Shown here: piece after piece, positions 35,581-42,493 of the stretch
Numbering within the stretch: the stretch's first letter is position 1
Layout of the letters: every line of letters begins with the position of its first letter
DNA from: Rubrivivax sp.
Lineage (GTDB): Bacteria > Pseudomonadota > Gammaproteobacteria > Burkholderiales > Burkholderiaceae_C
Reading direction: 5' to 3'
Length of the DNA stretch: 42,493 nt
Assembly: GCA_016789955.1 (NCBI GenBank)
Contig: JAEUPB010000012.1
Span: forward strand, 1-42,493
Position numbers and translations under genes: made by a program
The notes under the pieces: model-generated
What the model was told of the DNA's origin: nothing
Seen by the model: only the letters and a program-made list of their open reading frames with translations
Databases searched by the model: none

Positions 35581-37662
35581 CTAGGTCGCGGGCGTGCCCG
35601 GCGCGGGGGCCAGCATCGCGGCTCCGGCGACGGGTGCGGGGGTCGGGCCGTCGGCGGCCGGGGCCGGGGCGGGCAGCGCCTCGTCTTCGGCGGATGCGGG
35701 GGCGCCCGGTGGCGCCTCCTGCGCGGCCGTGGCGGCACGGCGGTAGCGGCGGTCGGTGGCGGCCAGCGCGCCGCCGAGCGCCATCAGCACGCATCCGCCC
35801 CAGATCCAGTCGATGAATGGCTTCACGTACAGGCGCAGCGTCCAGTCGCGCTCGCCCACCGGTTCGCCCAGCGACACGTACAGGTCGCCCAGCAGGCCGG
35901 GTGCGATGGCCGCTTCGGTCATCGGGTTCTGCTGCACGCGGTAGACGCGCTTCTCGGGCTGCAGCCGCGTGACGACGCGGCCTTCGCGCTCGACCACCAC
36001 CTCGCCACGCACGCCCTCGTAGTTCGGGCCGGTGATGTCGCGCAGCGCGGCCAGGCGGAACGTGAGCCCGGCCAGTTCGGCGCTGCCGCCCACCGTCATG
36101 CGCACGTCGCGCTCGACCTCGTAGCTGCGCACGCAGGTCACGCCGATGACGAAGGCTGCCACGCCCAGGTGCGCCAGCATCATGCCGGCAGTGGCACGCG
36201 GCAGCCGCCGCAGGCCGGCCCAGCCCCTCAGCGGCTGGCCTGCCTGGCGCCAGCCGGCGACGTCGGTGACGATGCTGGCGATGATCCAGAACGCGACCAC
36301 GAGTCCGAGCGTCGTGCCGGTCATCAGCCGCCCGGTGGCCGCCGCGATGCCGGCCCCGGCCACCAGCGCCACCGCGGCCGCCACGGCGACGCGCCGGCCC
36401 AGCGCCAGCGGGTCGGCCTGCTTCCAGGCCGCCAGCGGCCCGACGCCCAGCAGCAGCAGCACCGGCAGCATCAGCGGCACGAACACCGTGTCGAAGTAGG
36501 GCGGCCCCACCGAGATCTTGCCCAGCCCCAGCGCGTCGAGCACCAGCGGATACAGCGTGCCCAGCAGCACGCTGCCCAGCGCCGCGACGAGCATCGCGTT
36601 GTTGGCCAGCAGCAGCGATTCGCGCGACACCAGCGCGAAGCGCGCGCCGAGCCCGATGCGCGGCGCACGCCAGGCGTACAGGGCCAGCGACACGCCCACC
36701 ACCAGCCCGAGCAGCACGAGGATGAAGAGGCCGCGGCGCGGGTCGGTGGCGAAGGCGTGCACCGACGACAGCACGCCCGAGCGCACGAGGAAGGTGCCCA
36801 GCAGCGACAGCGCGAAGGCGACGATCGCCAGCAGCACCGTCCAGCTCTTGAAGGCGCCGCGCTTCTCGGTCACGGCCAGCGAGTGCAGCAGCGCGGTGCC
36901 GGCCAGCCACGGCATGAACGACGCGTTCTCCACCGGGTCCCAGAACCACCAGCCGCCCCAGCCCAGCTCGTAGTAGGCCCAGCCGCTGCCCAGCGCGATG
37001 CCCAGCGTCAGGAAGCACCAAGCGGCGGTGGTCCACGGGCGCGTCCAGCGCGCCCAGCGCTGGTCGAGGTCGCCGCCGATCAGCGCCGCCACCGCGAACG
37101 CGAAGGCCACCGAGAAGCCGACGTAGCCCATGTAGAGCATCGGCGGGTGGAACACCATGCCCGGGTCCTGCAGCAGCGGGTTCAGGTCGCGGCCGTCGGG
37201 TGCCGCGGGCACGAGCCTCTCGAACGGGTTCGACGTGGCCAGGATGAAGGCCAGCAGCCCGACGCTGATCGCGCCCATCACGCCGAGGATGCGCGCCAGG
37301 ACCGGCGCGGGCAGCCGCCGCCCGAACCGTTCCACCGCCAGCGTCCACAGCGCCAGCATCAGCTGCCACAGCAGCATCGAGCCCTCGTGGCCGCCCCACA
37401 CCGCGGCCACGCGGTACGCCAGCGGCAGCGCGCGGTTCGAATTGCTCGCCACGTACATCAGCGAGAAGTCGTGCCGCACGAAGGCCGCGGTGAGCAGCCC
37501 GAAGGCCAGCACCACCATCAGCGCCTGCGCCTGCGCGGCGCTGCCGCCCAGCGCCATCCAGCTGTCGCGGTCGCGCGCGGCGCCGACCATCGGCAGCGTG
37601 GCCTGCACCAGCGCCACGGCGAGCGCCAGCAGCAGCGCGAACTGTCCGAGCGAGCCGATCAT
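35581..37662 (-). CDS. ccmF: Heme lyase CcmF/NrfE
   Basis: A 693-residue polytopic inner-membrane protein of the CcmF/NrfE family, which attaches heme to CxxCH motifs of apocytochromes in the periplasm. The WWD heme-handling signature is at about 235-253 (GWGGWWFWDPVENASFMPWL). The four conserved histidines seen in CcmF are present: His172 (FHPPMLY), His260 (LLHSLAV), His302 (SSVHAFATDP) and His498 (MMLAHLGVA). A Pro/Ala-rich tail follows the last membrane segment. GGGAG precedes the ATG. It stands between the outer-membrane barrel gene (21 bases) and ccmI, so it is probably dedicated to this locus rather than to general cytochrome c maturation. Confidence 0.93.
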   Translation of the reverse strand: MIGSLGQFALLLALAVALVQATLPMVGAARDRDSWMALGGSAAQAQALMVVLAFGLLTAAFVRHDFSLMYVASNSNRALPLAYRVAAVWGGHEGSMLLWQLMLALWTLAVERFGRRLPAPVLARILGVMGAISVGLLAFILATSNPFERLVPAAPDGRDLNPLLQDPGMVFHPPMLYMGYVGFSVAFAFAVAALIGGDLDQRWARWTRPWTTAAWCFLTLGIALGSGWAYYELGWGGWWFWDPVENASFMPWLAGTALLHSLAVTEKRGAFKSWTVLLAIVAFALSLLGTFLVRSGVLSSVHAFATDPRRGLFILVLLGLVVGVSLALYAWRAPRIGLGARFALVSRESLLLANNAMLVAALGSVLLGTLYPLVLDALGLGKISVGPPYFDTVFVPLMLPVLLLLGVGPLAAWKQADPLALGRRVAVAAAVALVAGAGIAAATGRLMTGTTLGLVVAFWIIASIVTDVAGWRQAGQPLRGWAGLRRLPRATAGMMLAHLGVAAFVIGVTCVRSYEVERDVRMTVGGSAELAGLTFRLAALRDITGPNYEGVRGEVVVEREGRVVTRLQPEKRVYRVQQNPMTEAAIAPGLLGDLYVSLGEPVGERDWTLRLYVKPFIDWIWGGCVLMALGGALAATDRRYRRAATAAQEAPPGAPASAEDEALPAPAPAADGPTPAPVAGAAMLAPAPGTPAT

Positions 37663-37683
37663 CCGGCGGCTCCCACACGGGCA

Positions 37684-39978
37684 TCAGAACTCAAAGCGGG
37701 CTCCCAGCGAGTAGTTGACGCGGTGCGTGGACTCGTCGGTCGTCGACACCGTGTCGGTGAGTTCCTGCCGCCGGCTGGCGCGGCCGATCTCGTAGGTGAG
37801 GTTGGACTCGATCGCCCAGCGCTGCCAGCCGCGGTAGGTGAGGCGCAGCCCCGGCGTCCAGCGCCGGCTGGTGCTGCCGTCGCCGTTGCGGTCGCGGTAG
37901 TACTGCAGCGAAGGCTCCACTTGCCAGACGTCGGCCCATAGCGACGAATTGTTGTACCCGAGCAGGGTGCCCGTCAGCGTCGGGCCGCTGATCCGGCTGG
38001 CCGAGATCACGTGGGTGTCGCGCGTGGAATACAGGTTGAGCCCGATCAACTGCGCACTGGCCGTGATGATGTTGCCGGTGGCCGGGCGCCCGTTCTCGAA
38101 GCCGGCCACCTCGGGCACGGCCGGGATCGCGCCGGTGTTGGTGAGCTGCAGGCTGCCCGCCACCTGCCAGTTCTTCGTGACGGGCCTGGTCACGCCCACC
38201 TGGGCCTTCGTGATCATCGGCGTGATGCGCTTGATCTGGTCGCGCAGCGCGGCCACGGTGGTGCCGGCCAGGCGGTCGGCGATGCGCGTGTACAGCACGC
38301 CGGGGCGCGACGGATCCTCGAAGGTCAGCGCGTTGCCCAGGCCCAGCGTGGCCAGCGCGCGGCGGTCGTACAGCGCGTTGTAGACCGTGTTGTCGGCCGT
38401 CACGACGGTGGCCTGCACGGTGGCCACGTTCATCGCCTGGATCAGCACGTCGCGGTCGAACTGCGCGAACACCGTGGTGCCGCCGTTGAAGTAGCGCAGG
38501 TCCAGCCCGACGGCGCGGCGGTCGGTGTAGCCGTCGATGCGCTGCTCGATCATCCACAGCCCGCCGCCCAGGCCGCCGGGCAGCCGGTCGGCATCGATCG
38601 ACACCCCGCCGAACGTGCGCTTGGACTCGAAGAAGCGGTCGGTGGGCTCGCCCATCACGGCGCCGAGCTTGACGCGCGGACTTGCGTTCCAGCTGCCCTT
38701 GATGCCGTCGAAGCGGCTCATCACGCCGCCGCCGGTGGGCGACTGCCGGCCCAGCCGCACGTTCCACCCGCCGGCGATCGAGCGGTGGTCGAAGTACAGC
38801 GACGACAGCCGGTTCCTGCTCTTGTCGGGGCGGATCTCGTCGCGCGTGTACGAGTCGCGGAAGACGAAGCGCTGCTCGACCTCGCCATTGCGACGACGCC
38901 AGTTCAGGTCGACGTCGGAAAAGATCTGGCGCGAGCGGTCGCTGGTGAGCTGGGCATCGCCCGCCACCTGCGGCAGCCCGGCGATCGGCGAGTCGAGGAA
39001 CTCGCGGCTGCGCACCTGGCCGTTGCCGCGATAGGCCGTGACCGACGCGCTGCCGTTGGTGGTGATCTCGGTCTCGGCGCGTGCCTGCGGGCCCGGTGCC
39101 GGCGCCGCTGCGGCACCGGGCGCCGGCAGTGTGGCCAGCAGCGCGCGCACGCGGTCGCTGCCCTCGCCCTGCGGGAACAGTTGCAGGTAGGTCTCGAGCT
39201 CGGCGCGGGCGCGGGCGGTGTCGCCGGCCTTCAGGTGGGCGCGGCCGACGAGCTCCTGCGCCTCGCGGGTGGAGGAGGTGGGCGGCAGTTCCAGCAGTTC
39301 GTTCAGCCGGTCGACGGCCTCGCCGATGCGGCCGGCCTCCCACGCGACCTTGGCACGGGCGAGCAGGTCGGCGGCCTTCGCTTCGAGCTCGGGCGTGCCG
39401 GCCATGGGCACCGGCGGTGCGGCGGTGGTGGGCGGCACCGTCGCCGTGGCGGGCGCCGGGGCCGGGGCGGCCGCGACCGGTGGTGCCGGCGGGGGTGCGG
39501 GCGGCACGGGCGGCCGCGCCGTCGCGGGGGGTGCCTGCGGCAGCTCCCGTCCGCGGCCGGGCAGCACGATCTCGATGCTGCGGTTGCCGCGCCCGCCACG
39601 CGCGCGCAGCACAACCGGCTCGGCGAATCGCAGCGTGAGGCGGCGCGACTGATCGCCGCGCTCCTTGCGGTCGGGCTCGTCCGTCAGCTCGACCTCGGGC
39701 AGGCCGCGCGTGCGCAGCCGCAGCGCCTGCACCGGCGTGGACAGTCGCGCGTTGGTGGTGGTGAGCAGCGTGTAGATCACCTGCGTCAGGTCGCCCGAGC
39801 GCGTGGACACCGCGCGCTGGAACTGCACCTCGGTGCCGAATCGCACCTGGATCACGGCATCGGCGCCCTCGCGGCGCACCTCCACCTCGTCGATGGCCTG
39901 GGCCTGGGCGGCGACGGAAGCGGCGAGGATCAGCGGGGCGACGAAGGTCGGCGGCAGGGCGGGGCGCAGGGGGTTCAA
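37684..39978 (-). CDS. Outer-membrane beta-barrel protein with periplasmic AMIN-like and TPR parts
   Basis: A 764-residue exported protein. A signal peptide (1-28, ending AAQAQA) is followed by an AMIN-like beta domain (about 29-145) and a Pro/Ala linker (150-192). Helical TPR repeats come next (about 195-285, AKVAWEAGRIGEAVDRLNEL; AGDTARARAELETYLQLFPQ). The C-terminal part (about 310-764) is rich in alternating amphipathic strands and ends RVNYSLGARFEF, with the terminal Phe typical of barrels inserted by BAM. It is a good candidate for the outer-membrane sheath of a porin-cytochrome complex. The only usable start is TTG 39978, as no ATG or GTG lies between the cytochrome stop (same frame) and the signal peptide; no clear ribosome binding site is seen. 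Confidence 0.78.
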   Translation of the reverse strand: MNPLRPALPPTFVAPLILAASVAAQAQAIDEVEVRREGADAVIQVRFGTEVQFQRAVSTRSGDLTQVIYTLLTTTNARLSTPVQALRLRTRGLPEVELTDEPDRKERGDQSRRLTLRFAEPVVLRARGGRGNRSIEIVLPGRGRELPQAPPATARPPVPPAPPPAPPVAAAPAPAPATATVPPTTAAPPVPMAGTPELEAKAADLLARAKVAWEAGRIGEAVDRLNELLELPPTSSTREAQELVGRAHLKAGDTARARAELETYLQLFPQGEGSDRVRALLATLPAPGAAAAPAPGPQARAETEITTNGSASVTAYRGNGQVRSREFLDSPIAGLPQVAGDAQLTSDRSRQIFSDVDLNWRRRNGEVEQRFVFRDSYTRDEIRPDKSRNRLSSLYFDHRSIAGGWNVRLGRQSPTGGGVMSRFDGIKGSWNASPRVKLGAVMGEPTDRFFESKRTFGGVSIDADRLPGGLGGGLWMIEQRIDGYTDRRAVGLDLRYFNGGTTVFAQFDRDVLIQAMNVATVQATVVTADNTVYNALYDRRALATLGLGNALTFEDPSRPGVLYTRIADRLAGTTVAALRDQIKRITPMITKAQVGVTRPVTKNWQVAGSLQLTNTGAIPAVPEVAGFENGRPATGNIITASAQLIGLNLYSTRDTHVISASRISGPTLTGTLLGYNNSSLWADVWQVEPSLQYYRDRNGDGSTSRRWTPGLRLTYRGWQRWAIESNLTYEIGRASRRQELTDTVSTTDESTHRVNYSLGARFEF

Positions 39979-40035
39979 GATGCGATGTCGGCGTTTCGGT
40001 GCGGGTTGGGTGCGTGACGGGCCGGGTCGAGACCG

Positions 40036-42493
40036 TCAGTCCCACTTCGTGTAGGCGGATCCCTTGCTGCCGAGCGGCCGATGGCAGCCCGACTGCGAGC
40101 AGTCGGTGACCCCGGTGCTCCTCTCGTGCGTCAGCGACTTCTTCTCCATGTCGCCGAGGTAGCTGGTGCCGCTCTGGTGGCAGGCCTTGCACCAGCCGGC
40201 GCCGTTGCCCTGGCTGGCGTTGTGGTTCATGCGCATCGACCCCCACGACGTGGTGCTGGTGTGGCAGGCGTTGCAGTCCATCGCCGTGCCGTTCAGCAGC
40301 TGCGACTCGGGGATGTGGTTGGTCGGCTTGGCCAGCGCGTTCACCGACACGTGGGCGCCGCCATGGCACGACTTGCAGGTGCCGCCGGTCACCACCGCGT
40401 GGTTCATGGTCACCGCGGTCTTCCACGAGGCCTGCGAGCGGTGGCACGAGTCGCAGCGCGCGGCGCCGGCCGGGACGGGGATGTGCCCCGCGTTCTTGCC
40501 GGTGGCGGTGGAGCCGTTGTGGCAGGTGTCGCAGGTGCCGGTGCCCACGGCGTTGGCCGGCGAGTGCGTGTAGGAGATCGAAGACCAGGACGTCGTCGAT
40601 TTGTGGCAGGTCTCGCAGCTGCCCGTCACCGTGGCGTGGATCGCGTTCGACGGCTTGCCGACCGCGCTGAGGTAGGCCCCGGTGTGGCAGGTGTAGCAGC
40701 CGGTGGAGACGCTGAAGTTCGCGTGGAAGCGGCCGTTGGACCAGGTCGAGTAGCTGCCCTTGTGGCACGCGTCGCAGTTGGCGCCGGCCGCCACCGGCAC
40801 CGACGCATACGGAACGTGATTCGAGACGCGACCGTCGGCGGGCGGATAGCCGCCGGTGTGGCAGGTGGCGCACTGAGCGGTCACCGGCAGCTGCGAGTGG
40901 TTCCACTTGGTCGGCCGCCAGCCGGTGACCGAGTGGCAGGTGTAGCAGTTGGTGGCACCCACGGGGATGTGGGTGCTCGGCTTGCCGGTGGCGCCGGTGC
41001 CGTTGTGGCAGCTCGCGCAGACGGTGCTGTCGTTGAAGGTGCTGTGGTCGACCCTGGCACCGGACCAGGTCGATGTCGACTTGTGGCAGCTCTCGCAGTT
41101 GCCCGTGACCGTCGCGTGCACCGCGTTCGACGGTTTGCCCACGGCGTTCAGGTACGACCCGGTGTGGCAGGTGTAGCAGCCGGTGGAGACGCTGAAGTTC
41201 GCGTGGAAGCGGCCGTTGGACCAGGTCGAGTAGCTGCCCTTGTGGCACGCATCGCAGTTGGCGCCGGCCGCCACCGGCACGGACGCATACGGAACGTGAT
41301 TCGAGACGCGACCGTCGGCGGGCGGATAGCCGCCGGTGTGGCAGGTGGCGCACTGCGCGGTCACCGGCAGCTGCGTGTGGTTCCACTTCGAGGGCGCCCA
41401 CGTCGTCACCGAGTGGCAGGTGTAGCAGTTGGTCGATCCCGACGGGATGTGCGTGGCCGACTTGCCCGGGGCTGCGGTGCCGTTGTGGCAGCTCGCGCAG
41501 ACGGTGCTGTCGTTGAAGGTGCTGTGGTCCACCTTCGCGCCGGACCAGGTCGATGTCGACTTGTGGCAGCTCTCGCAGTTGCCGGTGACGGTGGCGTGCA
41601 CCGCGTTCGACGGCTTGCCCACCGCATTGAGGTACGCGCCCGTGTGGCACGTGTAGCACCCGGCGGAGACGCTGTAGTTCGTGTGGAACCTTCCGTTGGC
41701 CCAGGTGGCGTAGCTCCCCTTGTGGCAGTTGTCGCAGTTCGCGCCCGCGGCCACCGGCACCGAGGCATACGGGATGTGGTTGGACGCCTTGCCGTCGGCG
41801 GGCGGGTAGCCGCCGGTGTGGCAGCTCGCACATTGCGCGGCCACCGGCAGCTGCGTGTGGTTCCACTTCGATGGCGCCCAGGTCGTCACCGAGTGGCAGG
41901 TGTAGCAGTTGGTGGAGCCCGACGGGATATGGGTGGCCGACTTGCCCGTGGCCGCCGTGCCGTTGTGGCAACTGGAGCAGACGGTGGTGTCGTTGAAGGT
42001 CGAGTGGTCGACCTTTGCGCCGGACCAGGTGGTGGTGGACTTGTGGCAGGCCTCGCAGGTGCCGGTGACGGTGGCGTGCACCGCATTCGACGGCTTGCCG
42101 ACGGCGGCCAGGTAGCTGCCGGTGTGGCACGTGAAGCATCCCGCCGAGACGCTGAAGTTCGCGTGGAACTTGCCGGTCGCCCAGGTGGCGTAACTGCCCT
42201 TGTGGCAGGCATCGCAATTGGCGCCTGCGGCGACCGGCACCGATGCATAGGGAACGTGATTCGCCACGCGCCCATCGGCCGGCGGGTAGCCCCCGGTGTG
42301 GCAGGTGGCGCACTGCGCGGTCACCGGCAGCTGCGTGTGGTTCCACTTCGAGGGCGCCCACGTCGTCACCGAGTGGCAGGTGTAGCAGTTGGTCGAGCCC
42401 GACGGGATGTGGGTTGCCGACTTGCCGGGGGCTGCGGTGCCGTTGTGGCAGCTCGAGCAGACGGTGCTGTCGTTGAAGGTCGAGTGGTCGACC
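40036..42493 (-). CDS. Giant repeat-built multiheme cytochrome c (N-terminus beyond window)
   Basis: The frame is open from 40036 to the right edge, at least 819 residues; the start and signal peptide lie outside. By eye I count 29 CXXCH heme-attachment motifs plus one CX4CH (CSQSGCH, near 40081-40101) at the C-terminus, about 30 hemes in the visible part. Most lie in a 160-residue unit with six motifs in fixed order (CATCH, CDACH, CYTCH, CESCH, CASCH, CYTCH), repeated four times. The last 150 residues are unique (CDTCH, CDSCH, CKSCH, CNACH, CKACH, CX4CH). Such heme density forms a molecular wire in extracellular electron transfer proteins. It heads the visible operon with an outer-membrane barrel, CcmF and CcmI. 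Internal GTG codons at repeat positions are not starts. Confidence 0.93.
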   Translation of the reverse strand, partial: VDHSTFNDSTVCSSCHNGTAAPGKSATHIPSGSTNCYTCHSVTTWAPSKWNHTQLPVTAQCATCHTGGYPPADGRVANHVPYASVPVAAGANCDACHKGSYATWATGKFHANFSVSAGCFTCHTGSYLAAVGKPSNAVHATVTGTCEACHKSTTTWSGAKVDHSTFNDTTVCSSCHNGTAATGKSATHIPSGSTNCYTCHSVTTWAPSKWNHTQLPVAAQCASCHTGGYPPADGKASNHIPYASVPVAAGANCDNCHKGSYATWANGRFHTNYSVSAGCYTCHTGAYLNAVGKPSNAVHATVTGNCESCHKSTSTWSGAKVDHSTFNDSTVCASCHNGTAAPGKSATHIPSGSTNCYTCHSVTTWAPSKWNHTQLPVTAQCATCHTGGYPPADGRVSNHVPYASVPVAAGANCDACHKGSYSTWSNGRFHANFSVSTGCYTCHTGSYLNAVGKPSNAVHATVTGNCESCHKSTSTWSGARVDHSTFNDSTVCASCHNGTGATGKPSTHIPVGATNCYTCHSVTGWRPTKWNHSQLPVTAQCATCHTGGYPPADGRVSNHVPYASVPVAAGANCDACHKGSYSTWSNGRFHANFSVSTGCYTCHTGAYLSAVGKPSNAIHATVTGSCETCHKSTTSWSSISYTHSPANAVGTGTCDTCHNGSTATGKNAGHIPVPAGAARCDSCHRSQASWKTAVTMNHAVVTGGTCKSCHGGAHVSVNALAKPTNHIPESQLLNGTAMDCNACHTSTTSWGSMRMNHNASQGNGAGWCKACHQSGTSYLGDMEKKSLTHERSTGVTDCSQSGCHRPLGSKGSAYTKWD
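40574..42493 (-). repeat. Four tandem 480-bp coding repeats in the multiheme gene
   Basis: The sequence repeats with a period of exactly 480 bases, for example GCAGGTGGCG-type heme codons at 40861, 41341, 41821 (diverged) and 42301, so the stretch from 40574 to the edge is four units. Units differ in age: 40681-40860 and 41161-41340 differ at only two of 180 bases, whereas other pairs differ more. The array continues beyond the window. The leftmost unit fades into unique sequence near 40574. Confidence 0.9.

Noticed and set aside
34168-37941. A 1257-codon open frame on the plus strand opposite ccmI and ccmF
   Set aside because: No recognisable motif and composition typical of an antisense shadow; the minus strand carries the conserved CcmF and CcmI features.
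37691-42361. A 1556-codon minus-strand frame running through both the cytochrome and the barrel gene
   Set aside because: It is the neighbouring frame of two real genes: it lacks CXXCH motifs and a signal peptide and reads as HLPHRRL-type shadow repeats of the cytochrome array.
40574-42493. Possible CRISPR array or satellite because of the regular repetition
   Set aside because: The period (480 bp) is far too long, there are no short identical repeats with unique spacers, and the repeats stay in frame and encode CXXCH motifs.

Overview
The window is a GC-rich (about 70 % by eye), densely packed bacterial segment, most likely from a betaproteobacterium of the order Burkholderiales (Leptothrix/Rubrivivax/Methylibium-like). 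That placement is inferred from base composition, codon use and gene content: a FrcBCA-type sugar transporter, gentisate pathway enzymes, an SHP/DHC cytochrome set and CcmF/CcmI. No tRNA, rRNA, insertion sequence, integrase or CRISPR array is visible, and no gap between genes exceeds 300 bases.

Layout. 1-2213 (minus): FrcA-FrcC-FrcB sugar ABC transporter, divergent from a PfkB-family fructokinase (2366). 3347-4840 (plus): MaoC-like hydratase and AcuI-type acrylyl-CoA reductase. 4857-5492 (minus): Nudix hydrolase. 5587-8417 (plus): class II aldolase, AEC permease, epoxide hydrolase. 8434-8982 (minus): hemerythrin. 9106-13745 (plus): a very large hybrid sensor kinase, split by a 47-bp tandem duplication. 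13876-14190: small unknown protein. 14322-19906 (plus): a BTAD/SARP-type ATPase regulator and a calpain-like cysteine peptidase. 20013-20174: a 53-residue membrane peptide. 20206-22620 (minus): PepSY protein, response regulator and histidine kinase, divergent from 22731-24466 (plus): SHP-type cytochrome c, diheme cytochrome c and cytochrome b. 24522-26792 (minus): gentisate 1,2-dioxygenase and 3-hydroxybenzoate 6-hydroxylase, divergent from a MarR regulator (26881). 27412-28260: DUF364 protein. 28236-30080 (minus): ribosome hibernation factor, general-stress flavin-fold protein and diguanylate cyclase. 30184-30441 (minus): small zinc-ribbon protein. 30701-32203 (plus): histidine kinase whose 3' end overlaps the facing response regulator gene.

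The most striking region is 32148-42493 (minus). It is one collinear series that starts beyond the right edge: a giant multiheme cytochrome c built on four 480-bp (160-residue, six-heme) repeats, a signal-peptide/TPR/outer-membrane-barrel protein, CcmF, CcmI, a membrane-anchored ferredoxin-FAD oxidoreductase and an OmpR-type regulator. This looks like a self-contained locus that makes, matures and regulates a trans-envelope electron conduit. Both ferredoxin motifs lack their second cysteine.

The regulatory DNA is informative. FNR-like boxes sit near the hemerythrin/hybrid kinase promoters and the small gene at 13876. A GGTAACG heptamer repeat with 11-bp period precedes the SARP-type gene. A mirror pair of TTCA boxes lies between the PepSY two-component operon and the SHP cytochrome operon. 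A perfect palindrome lies between marR and the hydroxybenzoate genes. Together with two electron-transfer loci, a hemerythrin and three sensor kinases, this suggests an organism tuned to changing oxygen and redox supply; that interpretation is inference.
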